Shown here one piece after another: positions 44,641-53,807 of a stretch of 64,000 bases of DNA. Below the pieces are notes generated by a model. The model was not told the origin of the DNA, ran no database searches, and saw only the letters and a list, made by a program, of their open reading frames with translations. The translations under genes and the position numbers were made by a program. Each line of letters opens with the position of its first letter. Position 1 is the first letter of the stretch. Source of the stretch: JAHIJO01 sp964486075 (GTDB lineage Bacteria > Verrucomicrobiota > Kiritimatiellia > JAAZAB01); NCBI GenBank assembly GCA_964486075.1, contig CAZALU010000004.1, forward strand, positions 1-64,000, read 5' to 3'.

Positions 44641-44684
44641 TTGTTTCCCAGTCTGTTGAGTCAGTTGCCAAAGTCCCCGAGCAG

Positions 44685-44712
44685 ACGGCCACGAGGGACC
44701 GTGGCCCTCCAA
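44685..44712. repeat. 28-nt palindromic repeat, non-coding copy
   Basis: ACGGCCACGA, GGGACC, GTGGCCCTCCAA. It differs at two positions from 29395-29422, which is inside the acyltransferase/ligase gene. Confidence 0.75.
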
Positions 44713-44921
44713 TATCTGCGTGCTCTGTGATTTGACTTTGCGCCGATTTTTGATAATAATGCCAGGAATGACACTTTCAAGTCACGCCTGTCCCGCTTGA
44801 TATTGAAAGCACGTAACTGCTCCGCGAAACCACCGCCGGCGGCCGGCGGTGCAAACTTAAAAGAAACACGTTAGATATTAATCTGTTATGTCAAATTCAG
44901 CATCCCGTGTTACTGGGGAGG

Positions 44922-45000
44922 TTGTCATCCTGAGCGAAGCGAATGATCTCAGGATTGTTAGCGGGCAAGATGAGATTTATCATTACGCTCGAAATGACAA
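44922..45000. repeat. MITE-like element
   Basis: The ends TTGTCAT (44922-44928) and ATGACAA (44994-45000) are inverted. GAGCG and CGCTC just inside them also pair. The left part, CATCCTGAGCGAAGCGAA, is a sequence found as a dispersed repeat in many bacterial genomes. Confidence 0.55.
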
Positions 45001-45120
45001 GGGCTTATTCGAGTAATTTTAGGGCAATCTCTTCTGTAACTTCCGTTAGTTTCTTTGCTGTTTATTCGTCGGCTCGCCGACGGTGGATTTGCCGAATAGT
45101 TACTAAAGCACTATATACCC

Positions 45121-46314
45121 ATGAATGGGGATGTCAGTCAACTAAGATTTCCACCAGGCTGCGCCCGGAGGCCAAGTTGTGGCCTCGCGCTACCTGTCCT
45201 GCCGGAGTTCTCGGGCGAAGGGGGACGAGCGGAGATTGGTCTTTCCATGCGGCCGCAAAAGCCTGTGGGCATCCTGCTTTGTCACCACAGGCTCCCATCT
45301 TCGTTGAAGCTTCGCCGGCCAAGTCGAGGGACAGGCAGCACGCTGTTGCAACATATACCCCACACCGCGCAGATTTGCAGACAAAGCGGCCACCCCTCTG
45401 ATGAGCAAGGGATGGTCCTGATCCTGACGCTGTGCCTGCTTGGGTTGATCACGGCTCTGGCGATCCAGGCTCAAACGTCCGCGCGCCTGGCGCTCAGGAG
45501 CGCTGAGCATAAGGCCGCACATTCCCAGTTGTTGGCGGCGGCCACGGATGCCGCTTGGGGCGCCTTGACCCTGCTGGCCGGGGATGACGACCTGCAGGTG
45601 GATCACACCAATGAGCCCTGGGCCAGACCCTTGGATCGGTTCCTGCCGAACGGTCTTGAAACATCAGTCTTGATCGTGGATGAAAACAGGAGCTTCGACG
45701 TCAACAGCCTTTCCGCCCGCCTGCCGGATACGACGCAACGCCTGCCGGTGGATATAGTCGGCGACCTGCTCGCATTTGAGAATCAGCCGGACCCCGCGAT
45801 GCGGGCCCGGGCGCTGAGGGACTGGATTGACCAGGACCATGAAGGCCCCAGGGAGGCGGACTATTACCGGAGCCTGGATCCGCCGCGGACGATCGCCGAT
45901 GCGCTTATGGAAAGTCCGCAAGAACTATTCGTGGTGCTGGCCCTGACGGAACCCGGGGGTAGGGCGCCGCCGGGCCTGGTCGTCCTGCCGGACCGGGCCG
46001 CGCGGGTCATGCCGGTCAACTTGAACACGGCCGGGCGCGATGTTATCATGGCGATTCTCGGGCCGCAATCCCGCGGGATGGCAGAGACGCTCTGCCGGCT
46101 GCGGGATGCCGGCCCGCTGACGTCGCCGGCGCTGGTGAGTCGGCTGTTGAAAACGGGTGCGGAGAATCCGTGGGAAAAATATTTTGCGGTGCACAGCAGC
46201 TTTTTTTCCGTGAGCGCTAGCGCGACGAAGGACAACCGGGCGGCAGAGGTTTATGCGTTGGTCTTCCGCGATGCGCGGGGCGATATCGAGATATTGCGTT
46301 GGCTGTGCCGATAA
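45121..46314 (+). CDS. GspK-like minor pseudopilin (type II secretion)
   Basis: The conserved protein starts near residue 91 of a 397-residue open frame. HPSDEQG then MVLILTLCLLGLITALAIQA is a prepilin-type cleavage site and hydrophobic helix, close to GspK's RGVALL-type start. Downstream, SRSFDVNSL-like DENRSFDVNSLSARL, RALRDWIDQDHEG (W-x-D in GspK), ADALMESPQEL and MPVNLNTAGRDVIMAIL follow the family order, including the N-x-N-T-A helix-hairpin-helix region. The first 90 residues look non-coding, and no good start is visible. The ATG at 45412 would remove the leader, while TTG 45346 is possible; the coordinate given is the frame limit. It is followed by GspL- and GspM-like genes. Confidence 0.7.
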   Translation: MNGDVSQLRFPPGCARRPSCGLALPVLPEFSGEGGRAEIGLSMRPQKPVGILLCHHRLPSSLKLRRPSRGTGSTLLQHIPHTAQICRQSGHPSDEQGMVLILTLCLLGLITALAIQAQTSARLALRSAEHKAAHSQLLAAATDAAWGALTLLAGDDDLQVDHTNEPWARPLDRFLPNGLETSVLIVDENRSFDVNSLSARLPDTTQRLPVDIVGDLLAFENQPDPAMRARALRDWIDQDHEGPREADYYRSLDPPRTIADALMESPQELFVVLALTEPGGRAPPGLVVLPDRAARVMPVNLNTAGRDVIMAILGPQSRGMAETLCRLRDAGPLTSPALVSRLLKTGAENPWEKYFAVHSSFFSVSASATKDNRAAEVYALVFRDARGDIEILRWLCR

Positions 46315-46383
46315 AATTAGCAGACCGGAATTTGTATTGGTCGAACCCGCCTTTGTTGGTATTCTATCCGGCAGAAATCATTT

Positions 46384-47901
46384 ATGAGTATCGATCACCA
46401 CACCAATCAGCAAACGTTTGGCGCTCGCTGGTCCGATGCGCGTGGCGAGCCGGGCGAATTCTCGGCCCGCGCTTGCTACGGCGCGACCGGGTCGGGCCCA
46501 AGCCCGCTGGTCGTCCGCACGCGTCGCGGGGCCGGCGGGCGCATTCGCCATGTCGTGCTGACTGCCGCTGATGCTGCGGCCTGGCGGCAATGGTTACTCG
46601 ATAGCGTCCAGTCGGATGCGGCGGTCATCGGTTGCATGGCGGTGCAGGAAAGCCTGACGCTGTGGCTGCAAACGCCGTTTGCCTCTATTTCCAAGGCTAA
46701 AAAAGTGCTGCCGGCCCTGCTGGATGTCCAACTGCCGTTTCCGCTGGAAAGTTGTCGTTATCATTTTGTGGATATTCGGCGGATGCCGGACGGCACTACC
46801 CATGCCTTGGCGGTTGCGGCACGAGTTGAAAATATCCGGGCGCGACTGGATATCTGTCGGGCCCAGCGCTGGGATCCGATCCTGCTGGACCATGAAGGCC
46901 TGGCGCTTTGGACCCAAAGCCGGGAGGAACATCCCCTGCCGTCGGATGTGCGCCGGATCATTTTGCACGCGGACCTTGATCATGTGACGCTTATCGTCGG
47001 GCAGGGCGATCGTTATGGGAATGCCCACAGCGTCCAGACGGGCCTGCCGGCGGCGGGCTCCGAATCCCAGGCACCCACGGCCGGACTCGTCGGCCGGCTC
47101 CAGCGGATCCTGCGTGCTGAAATTCAGGATACGGCGGCAATTCATTGGATGGCGTGTGGTGCCGGCGCGTGCAACGAGCCTTTGATCAAGAGCCTGCATC
47201 AAGCCTTGGCCGGCGAATGGCCGGGTGTGCTGACTATCCACCGGGAACCGGAAGCGTTTCTGGCCCGGGCTTTGGGTACCCGGGCGCTGACCCGGGGACC
47301 GTTGCGCTGCAACCTGCGATCGCATGCGCAGGCGCATCCCGCCTTGCTCCGGCGGATCCGGGCGCGCAAGCTGACGACAGCAGGGCTGTTCTTGGCCGTG
47401 GGCCTGTTCTTGTGCGGGTTAAACATGGCTTGGCGCCTGCTAACGGCGCAACGGGAGGCCGACCTCAAGCAGGCCGTTTCAAACCTTGCCGCAGAACTGG
47501 CACCCGGGGTAACGATCCAATATGGACAGGAAATTCGCGAAGCTAAAAAAATCGCAGCCCAACGCCTGGAACGGGAGACACCCTTTCTGGATACCTTTGA
47601 GCCGTCGCTGGCCGGCACGCTGGCGGAATTGATCCGGGCCGGGACGGCGCCGAATATGACCTATGAAACACTGACTCTTCAACGCCAAGGCTTCACGCTG
47701 AACGGCGCCAGCGACGATTGGGATCAGTGCGAACGACTGACGGTTCGTTTGCGGGAACTGGGTTATGCCGCGCAACTGGAGCGCCATGAAGCCGTTGGTG
47801 AGGGCCAAGTGTGTTTTTCCATCAAAGGAGAAAAACGGAATACAGCAGAGACCCGTCCCCGACTCCCTCAAGGCGGGGCGGCTGATTTTATTTTCAATTA
47901 G
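46384..47901 (+). CDS. GspL/PilM-N-like assembly protein
   Basis: 505 residues. The N-terminal 310 residues resemble the actin-like cytoplasmic domain of GspL/PilM: KAKKVLPALLDVQLPFPLES is typical, followed by ARLDICRAQRWDPILLDHEG. A single membrane segment lies at about 335-358 (TTAGLFLAVGLFLCGLNMAW). The C-terminal periplasmic part has a PilN/GspL-like ferredoxin fold (LAELIRAGTAPNMTYETLTL, then RLTVRLRELGYAAQLERHE). It would connect the cytoplasmic ATPase to pseudopilins in a type II secretion or type IV pilus machine. It starts 69 nt after the GspK-like gene. Other machine parts (GspD, E, F, G) are not in the window. Confidence 0.75.
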   Translation: MSIDHHTNQQTFGARWSDARGEPGEFSARACYGATGSGPSPLVVRTRRGAGGRIRHVVLTAADAAAWRQWLLDSVQSDAAVIGCMAVQESLTLWLQTPFASISKAKKVLPALLDVQLPFPLESCRYHFVDIRRMPDGTTHALAVAARVENIRARLDICRAQRWDPILLDHEGLALWTQSREEHPLPSDVRRIILHADLDHVTLIVGQGDRYGNAHSVQTGLPAAGSESQAPTAGLVGRLQRILRAEIQDTAAIHWMACGAGACNEPLIKSLHQALAGEWPGVLTIHREPEAFLARALGTRALTRGPLRCNLRSHAQAHPALLRRIRARKLTTAGLFLAVGLFLCGLNMAWRLLTAQREADLKQAVSNLAAELAPGVTIQYGQEIREAKKIAAQRLERETPFLDTFEPSLAGTLAELIRAGTAPNMTYETLTLQRQGFTLNGASDDWDQCERLTVRLRELGYAAQLERHEAVGEGQVCFSIKGEKRNTAETRPRLPQGGAADFIFN

Positions 47902-47997
47902 GATAATATTTATTGAGCGTCATTTAGCGTTTTTCGCGGGCAAATTATTTGGGTTGCGGGCACAGCCAGCCTTAGGGAATGGAGCGCAAAAGATTTT

Positions 47998-48495
47998 ATG
48001 AAAACGAACATGCTGCATTATCTTGCCGCTGCCGCTGCCTTGGCCCTGGCGGTGGGAATAGGATGGACCGTGTTCTCGATACGGCAGGCCGCGGAGCTGA
48101 CGCGGCGCCTCAAGAGCCGGGTGGCGACGTTGGTCGAACTGCAGGCCATGCAGCGCGGTCAGGATCGATATGCCGCGGCGGTCCGGGCCTTTGAGACCTT
48201 ATCCAACGCGGCGCCAGCGTCCTTGGCAGGCCTGGCCGCGGCGGCGGTGACCAATACCGTTCCCGATATAAGGGATCTTGAAACCAGGATCCTGGAACGG
48301 GGGTGGACCCTGACGCGTGCGGAAGTGATTTTCAACGACATCAATCTGGATCAGCTCCCGGCGTTTTTGTGTGCCGTTGAATCCAGACGTCCGCCCTGGC
48401 GCCTGACGGAATGTGCAATCACGGCTTCCACCCGGGCCGACGGCTGCGGGCGAGTGGTCCTGGTCCTGGATGCGGTCGGTAGATCGACGCAATGA
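47998..48495 (+). CDS. GspM/PilO-like small assembly protein
   Basis: 165 residues. An N-terminal membrane anchor (about 8-28: LAAAAALALAVGIGWTVFS) is followed by a short coiled coil (QAAELTRRLKSRVATLVELQ) and a compact C-terminal domain with INLDQLPAFLCAVESRRPPW. This is the plan of GspM and PilO. The assignment rests on this layout and on its place directly after the GspL-like gene; sequence motifs alone are weak. A 96-nt gap precedes it. Confidence 0.6.
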   Translation: MKTNMLHYLAAAAALALAVGIGWTVFSIRQAAELTRRLKSRVATLVELQAMQRGQDRYAAAVRAFETLSNAAPASLAGLAAAAVTNTVPDIRDLETRILERGWTLTRAEVIFNDINLDQLPAFLCAVESRRPPWRLTECAITASTRADGCGRVVLVLDAVGRSTQ

Positions 48496-48670
48496 AACGC
48501 GTTACCAGGTCGGATTATGGTAAAGCTCCGTAAATAAATGGCATATATAAGTAGAACCTGGATTTTGTGCCGAGCCGGCGCAAAATTCAGGTAATAGATT
48601 GTTTATTTACACAAACTCTTGCGAGTTGGCTTCTTCGAGAGGGTGACGGTCAAAGGTTCCCCGTTTTAGT

Positions 48671-48699
48671 TTGGCGTTAGAACCGGTTTTTTGTATACT
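48671..48699 (+). promoter_or_regulatory. Sigma70-type promoter for der
   Basis: TTGGCG (48671-48676), 17-nt spacer, TATACT (48694-48699). Both boxes are near consensus. The transcript would have a leader of about 150 nt before the ATG at 48858. Confidence 0.5.
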
Positions 48700-48730
48700 T
48701 AAACTAATTGCAAAAGTCCCATAGACGCTA

Positions 48731-48788
48731 TCCCGATTATTAAAAGATCGGGACGTTCCTGTCAGCGCTGACAACAGGTGTCCTTTTT
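48731..48788 (+). terminator. Attenuator-like leader structure upstream of der
   Basis: Two hairpins share bases. TCCCGAT (48731-48737) pairs with ATCGGGA (48747-48753). GGAC (48751-48754) with GTCC (48780-48783), plus CCTGT (48758-48762) with ACAGG (48774-48778), forms a stem followed by TTTTT (48784-48788). The second resembles an intrinsic terminator, and the first would prevent it. A plain terminator of an upstream transcript is the alternative reading. Confidence 0.45.
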
Positions 48789-48857
48789 AGGGGATTTTTA
48801 CAACTGACTCACTTCTTTAACGGTCGTCATTGGCGGGCCGGATGAGGTAACCGATTT

Positions 48858-50237
48858 ATGGCCCATGCTTTAATATCTCGGCGTGTAATGGCGATCGTCG
48901 GCCGGCCCAACGTAGGCAAGTCGTCGGTTTTTAACTACCTGGCCGGTCGGCGCATTGCCATCGTTCACGAAGAACGCGGAGTCACTCGCGACCGGCTGGT
49001 CGAGGAAGTCGAGTGGGAAGAGAACCGCTTCGAGCTGATCGATACCGGCGGGCTTGGCCGCTTGGAGCCGGCGCCGGGCGCAATGCCGGCCGCGCTTGCG
49101 GAAATCGAACAGGGCGTCCGTTACCAGGCGGAGGCGGCGATCCGGGACGCGGCGTCCATTATTTTCGTCACCGACGTGCAAATCGGCATTCTGCCGCAGG
49201 ACGAAGAGGTCGCCGCGCTACTCCGTCGCAGCGGGCGCCCCGTGTTCCTTGCCGCCAACAAGGCGGACGCTCCGGCGCGCGATGCGGCTGTCGCGGATTT
49301 TGCCCGGCTCGGGTTCCCGGCCTTCCCGGTTTCGGTCCTGCATCGTCGTGGATTCGAACCCTTAATGCGGGCGGCGATCGGTGCGCTGCCGCCGGGCGAG
49401 AACCCGACCGCGGCGAACCCGCTGAGGGTTGTCTTTGTCGGCCGGCCCAATGTCGGCAAGTCCTCCGTGGTCAACCGGCTCCTGCGCAGTGAGCGCGTGA
49501 TCGTGTCCGCCCAGCCCGGCACCACGCGGGACAGCATCAGCGTTCCGTTCGTCGTCGGCCGCGACGCCCTGGCGCGGCATTATATTTTGACTGACACGGC
49601 CGGTTTGCGTCGTGCCGGCAAAATTCCGGGTAGGGTAGATCGGCTCGGTGTGGCGCGGACCGAACAGAGCATCGGCCGGGCGGATGTCACAGGGCTGGTG
49701 CTGGATGCGGCGCAGGGTCCGACAGCGCAGGACAAGATCATCGCCGCCCGCATCCTGGAATCCCGGAGAGGCTGCGTACTGGTCGTCAACAAGTGGGACT
49801 TGGCGGGGAACGTGTCGGAAGCGTGTTATCGGACCGCCTTGCGACAGGCCATGCCGTTCTGCGATTTCATGCCCGTGGTGTTTGTCTCGGCCAAAACCGG
49901 ATGCAACATACGACGCCTGGTGGACACAATCGATAGCGTCGCCCTGCATCTTCAGACGCCCTTGCCCACCGGTGTTTTAAACCGCGTGATCATGGATGCC
50001 TGCGCAAAGATACAACCGCCGCTGGTCCAGGGAAAACGATTAAAAATTTTTTATGCGACGCAGGCGGCCACGCGTCCGCCGGCTGTGCTGTTGTTCGTCA
50101 ATGATCCCCACCGTATGCTGCCGGCGTTCCAGACATATTTACTCCGGCGCTTGCGTTCGGCTTTTGGGCTGGAAGGCGTGCCGCTGTCCCTGCAGCTGCG
50201 GGCGCGCCGTCCGCCGGCGGACAGTCTTGAAAAATAA
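48858..50237 (+). CDS. der: Ribosome biogenesis GTPase Der (EngA)
   Basis: 459 residues. Two tandem GTPase domains are followed by a KH-like domain, the unmistakable Der layout. The first G1 box is GRPNVGKSS (15-23) with GVTRDR and DTGG. The second G1 box is GRPNVGKSSVVNRLL (about 195), with PGTTRDS, DTAGLRR and NKWDLAG. Der is essential for 50S assembly. The first domain's NKxD box reads NKADA. Its leader has attenuator-like hairpins. The ATG at 48858 has GAGG 11 nt upstream. Confidence 0.96.
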   Translation: MAHALISRRVMAIVGRPNVGKSSVFNYLAGRRIAIVHEERGVTRDRLVEEVEWEENRFELIDTGGLGRLEPAPGAMPAALAEIEQGVRYQAEAAIRDAASIIFVTDVQIGILPQDEEVAALLRRSGRPVFLAANKADAPARDAAVADFARLGFPAFPVSVLHRRGFEPLMRAAIGALPPGENPTAANPLRVVFVGRPNVGKSSVVNRLLRSERVIVSAQPGTTRDSISVPFVVGRDALARHYILTDTAGLRRAGKIPGRVDRLGVARTEQSIGRADVTGLVLDAAQGPTAQDKIIAARILESRRGCVLVVNKWDLAGNVSEACYRTALRQAMPFCDFMPVVFVSAKTGCNIRRLVDTIDSVALHLQTPLPTGVLNRVIMDACAKIQPPLVQGKRLKIFYATQAATRPPAVLLFVNDPHRMLPAFQTYLLRRLRSAFGLEGVPLSLQLRARRPPADSLEK

Positions 50238-50375
50238 ATCCTTTTTTTTCTTGGCACCCACAACAGGTAGTGGTAAGAGAAGGGTGTATTAAAGAGTAGG
50301 TAGCATATATAGTGTTTTAAAACTGACCTGTAGAAGTGTAATTAACTGCCCGGATGCTGTTTAGGAGAAGGTGCC

Positions 50376-53291
50376 ATGCTGGATGCGCGCGAATCTGTTG
50401 ATTTAACATTAAAACTTGATGATCTGATTGTAGAAGACAGGTCGGCCAAATCTAATTCACGAACGAGGAACCCCAGAAAAGATGCCATGAATCCGTCACG
50501 CTCCAAAACGCCTAAAGGTTTAAAAATCGCTCCGCTTTTCACGCGCCCAGGCGTGCATCCTTTCGACGAGATCGAATGGGAGCACCGCAAGGCGGTCATC
50601 AAAAACGACAAGGGTGAGACCGTGTTCGAGGAAGATGACGTGGAGGTGCCGAAAAACTGGTCCATGCTGGCGGCCAACGTGGTGTCGTCAAAGTATTTTT
50701 ACGGTCCCCGCGACGCGGATGTTCGCGAGAAATCGGTACGCCAGGTGGTGCACCGCGTGGCGCGCACCATCACCGATTGGGGCGTGAAAGACGGCTACTT
50801 CGAGACTACGGAAGACGCCGAGACATTTTACAACGAGCTGGCGCATATCTGCGTCAACCAGTATGGTGCGTTCAACAGTCCGGTCTGGTTCAACGTCGGC
50901 CTGCACCAGGTCTACGGGGTAAGCTCCAACAACACGGCCAGTTATTACTGGAACCCTGAAGCCGAGCGGATCGAACGCGCGGCCGATTCCTACCAGCATC
51001 CTCAGTCGTCCGCTTGTTTTATTCAAGCCGTGGCGGACACGATGGAGGACATCATGCGCTTGGCCAGTTCGGAGGCGATGTTATTCAAGTACGGGTCGGG
51101 GACGGGTACGGATCTGAGCACGATCCGGAGCAGCCACGAGAAGCTATCGGGCGGCGGGACACCCTCCGGGCCGTTGAGCTTCATGCGCGTTTTCGACCAG
51201 GTGGCCGCCGTGATCAAGTCCGGTGGCAAAACGCGGCGGGCCGCCAAGATGCAAAGCCTGCGGGTGGATCACCCGGATATCATGGAATTTATTGCCTGCA
51301 AGGTCAACGAAGAGAAAAAGGCGCACGCCCTGATCAAGGCCGGCTATGACGGATCCTTCAACGGCGAGGCCTATTCCTCGGTCATGTTCCAGAACGCCAA
51401 TCTCTCGATCAGGGTTGTGGACGATTTCATGAACGCCGCGCTGGCCGGCACGGCATGGCAGACGCGCGCGGTGACGACCGGTGAAATTGCCGAAACGCTG
51501 GATGCCCGCAAGGTGCTGCAGGCTATCGCGCAAGCCGCCCATACCTGCGGCGATCCCGGGGTGCAATATGATACCACTATCAACCGCTGGCATACCTGTC
51601 CCAACAGCGGGCGGATCAACGCCAGCAATCCCTGCTCGGAATACATGTTTGTTGACAACAGCGCCTGCAATCTGGCCTCAATCAACCTGATGAAGTTTTC
51701 GGATGAACAGCATGCGTTTGACGTCAAACGGTTCCAGCAAACGGTGCGGATTCTGATCATAGCCCAGGACATTCTGGTGGATAATGGCAGCTACCCTACC
51801 GCAGAGATTGCTAGGAACTCCCATCAGTTCCGTCCGCTCGGGCTGGGTTACGCCAACTTGGGTGCATTGATCATGAGTCTTGGCAAACCATACGACAGCG
51901 ATGCGGGGCGCGCCTTCGCCGGTGTCGTGACATCCCTACTGACGGGGTACGCCTATGCCGTTTCTGCGGAACTCGCCGCGAGCAAGGGTGTTTTCGAGGA
52001 GTATGCCAAGAACAGCGAGCCGATGCTGGCCGTTATCGATATGCACCGCGCCGCCGTGGACCGGATCCCGACCGATGCCGGGCTCGCCGCCATGATCCGC
52101 GAAAGCCGGCAGACTTGGGATCGGGTTATCGAACTCGGCAAGCGTCAGGGATTCCGGAACGCGCAGGTCAGCGTGCTGGCGCCGACCGGCACCATCGGCT
52201 TTATGATGGATTGCGACACGACCGGCGTCGAGCCGGATATCGCGCTGGTGAAATACAAACAGCTGGCCGGTGGCGGCATGTTCAAAATCGTGAACCAGTC
52301 GCTGGAGACTACCCTGCGGCGCTTGGGCTATACGCCGGACCAGTCGCGAGTGATCATCCAGCATGTCAATGAAAAGGACACGATCGAGGAGGCGCCGGGC
52401 CTGCATTCCGATCATCTCAATATCTTTGACTGCGCGTTCAAGCCCCGGCAGGGAAGCCGGTTTATCGACTATCACGCCCACTTGAAGATGATGGCGGCGG
52501 TGCAGCCGTTTCTCTCGGGCGCGATCAGCAAGACGATCAATATGTCATCGACCGCTACGCTCCAGGATATCGTCCAGGTCTTCCAGGAAGGCTGGCAGTT
52601 GGGACTCAAGGCCGTGGCGGTCTACCGCGACGGATCCAAGGGGATTCAGCCGGTATCCGTTAATAAAGCGGAGGCAGCTGAGGCCGAACCTGATGTTACA
52701 GTTGTCAACAAGCCGTTCCGACGACGCATGCCTGCCACGCGGCAGTCGATCACCCATAAATTCGAAGTCGCCGGGCACCAGGGCTATCTGACTGTTGGCC
52801 TTTATGACGACGGTGCGCCGGGGGAGCTCTTCATTACGATGGCCAAGGAAGGCAGCACTGTGGGCGGTATCATGGATGCGTTTGGCACGGCGATTTCCAT
52901 GTGCCTGCAATACGGTGTGCCCGCCGGCACGCTGACCGAAAAATTCAGCCATAGCCGCTTCGAGCCCAGCGGTTTCACTAAGAATTCCGAAATCCCATAC
53001 GCCACATCGCTAGTCGATTATATCTTCCGCTGGTTGGCGTTTACGTTCCCGGATGGCAAACGCCCGGCCCTTCAATCGCGGCGGCCCGTGGCTCTGGCGG
53101 CTGAAACCGAATCCGCAGTTGCGTCCGCCCCGGCGAGCCCGGCGGTCGCAACCGCCGATGAACGGATTGATGAGCAGTTCAAACACTTCCAGGAAGATGC
53201 CCCCGCCTGCGATCAATGCGGCGCCATTACCGTGCGCAACGGGTCCTGTTATCGTTGTTTTGTTTGCGGCAGTTCCATGGGATGTTCATAG
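50376..53291 (+). CDS. nrdJ: Class II (adenosylcobalamin-dependent) ribonucleotide reductase
   Basis: 971 residues; reduces ribonucleotides to deoxyribonucleotides without oxygen demand. GGAG sits 8 nt before the ATG at 50376; the ATG at 50487 is an alternative start closer to conserved sequence. Family features: SPVWFNVGL, the region QSSACFIQAV, KYGSGTGTDLSTIRSS, NPCSEYMFVDNSACNLASIN (active-site Asn, Cys and Glu), APTGTIGFMMDCDTTGVEPD and a C-terminal Cys-rich end (CDQCG with CYRCFVCGSSMGC) that acts as a redox or zinc ribbon. It needs vitamin B12. No cobalamin riboswitch box was seen in the 138 nt upstream. pgpA follows after 3 nt. Confidence 0.95.
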   Translation: MLDARESVDLTLKLDDLIVEDRSAKSNSRTRNPRKDAMNPSRSKTPKGLKIAPLFTRPGVHPFDEIEWEHRKAVIKNDKGETVFEEDDVEVPKNWSMLAANVVSSKYFYGPRDADVREKSVRQVVHRVARTITDWGVKDGYFETTEDAETFYNELAHICVNQYGAFNSPVWFNVGLHQVYGVSSNNTASYYWNPEAERIERAADSYQHPQSSACFIQAVADTMEDIMRLASSEAMLFKYGSGTGTDLSTIRSSHEKLSGGGTPSGPLSFMRVFDQVAAVIKSGGKTRRAAKMQSLRVDHPDIMEFIACKVNEEKKAHALIKAGYDGSFNGEAYSSVMFQNANLSIRVVDDFMNAALAGTAWQTRAVTTGEIAETLDARKVLQAIAQAAHTCGDPGVQYDTTINRWHTCPNSGRINASNPCSEYMFVDNSACNLASINLMKFSDEQHAFDVKRFQQTVRILIIAQDILVDNGSYPTAEIARNSHQFRPLGLGYANLGALIMSLGKPYDSDAGRAFAGVVTSLLTGYAYAVSAELAASKGVFEEYAKNSEPMLAVIDMHRAAVDRIPTDAGLAAMIRESRQTWDRVIELGKRQGFRNAQVSVLAPTGTIGFMMDCDTTGVEPDIALVKYKQLAGGGMFKIVNQSLETTLRRLGYTPDQSRVIIQHVNEKDTIEEAPGLHSDHLNIFDCAFKPRQGSRFIDYHAHLKMMAAVQPFLSGAISKTINMSSTATLQDIVQVFQEGWQLGLKAVAVYRDGSKGIQPVSVNKAEAAEAEPDVTVVNKPFRRRMPATRQSITHKFEVAGHQGYLTVGLYDDGAPGELFITMAKEGSTVGGIMDAFGTAISMCLQYGVPAGTLTEKFSHSRFEPSGFTKNSEIPYATSLVDYIFRWLAFTFPDGKRPALQSRRPVALAAETESAVASAPASPAVATADERIDEQFKHFQEDAPACDQCGAITVRNGSCYRCFVCGSSMGCS

Positions 53292-53294
53292 AGC

Positions 53295-53807
53295 ATGGCA
53301 ATGAAATCCATGGAATTGGAAAAATGTAGAGGCTGGAAAAAGGCCGCGATTATGTTGGCAACCGGGTTTGGGCTCGGGCTTGCGCCCGTGGCGTCCGGAA
53401 CGGCGGGGACATTGCCGGGCATTTTGCTCCTCTTATTTCTGGCGCCGCTCTGGAACGGCCCCGTAATCTGGCAGGCGATCGCGGCTGTAGTCCTGGCCTT
53501 GCTTGCGATTCCGGTCTGCGAAATCGCCGAGCGTCATTTCGGCAAGACGGACGACGGCCGGATTGTGGCCGATGAATACCTGACCTTCCCCGTCTGCATG
53601 ATCGGACTGCCCCTGGTTCCTTGGGTGTTGGCCGTGGCCTTTCTCACCTGCCGCGTGTTCGACGTGCTCAAGCCGTTCCCTGCTCGCCAACTTCAAGACC
53701 TGCCTGGCGGGCTTGGTATCGTGGTCGATGATTTCGTATCTAACCTCTACAGTCTGGCCCTGAATCATCTTATCTTTCAAATCCTCCTCCGCCTGGGGCC
53801 TTTGTAA
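53295..53807 (+). CDS. pgpA: Phosphatidylglycerophosphatase A
   Basis: 170 residues. It dephosphorylates phosphatidylglycerol phosphate in phosphatidylglycerol synthesis. The N-terminal GLGLAPVASGTAGTLPG and the GRIVADEYLTFPV segment (D-E acid pair) are typical of PgpA. It has about four membrane segments, and DVLKPFPARQLQDLPGGLGI-type sequence is the conserved central loop. It begins 3 nt after nrdJ and is probably co-translated with it, though the two functions are unrelated. Confidence 0.93.
   Translation: MAMKSMELEKCRGWKKAAIMLATGFGLGLAPVASGTAGTLPGILLLLFLAPLWNGPVIWQAIAAVVLALLAIPVCEIAERHFGKTDDGRIVADEYLTFPVCMIGLPLVPWVLAVAFLTCRVFDVLKPFPARQLQDLPGGLGIVVDDFVSNLYSLALNHLIFQILLRLGPL

Larger units (their letters stand above)
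44641..45120. other. Divergent intergenic region with two repeats
   Basis: It contains the 28-nt repeat at 44685-44712 and a MITE-like element at 44922-45000. Promoters for the TPR gene and the GspK-like gene should be here, but none could be picked with confidence. Confidence 0.45.
48496..48857. other. Intergenic region: hairpins, promoter and leader of der
   Basis: 362 nt. A hairpin at 48557-48591 (CCTGGATTTTGTGCC pairs with GGCGCAAAATTCAGG) may end the GspKLM transcript. A promoter-like site follows at 48671-48699 and a terminator-like leader at 48731-48788, as described separately. No gene is visible. Confidence 0.5.

Noticed and set aside
45121..45411. First 97 codons of the GspK-like frame as real protein
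   Set aside because: No similarity to GspK leaders, Arg/Pro/Cys-rich, no ribosome site; kept only as the frame limit because no better start could be fixed.
50238..50375. Cobalamin riboswitch before nrdJ
   Set aside because: The gap is only 138 nt, and no B12-box-like GCCACTG was seen.
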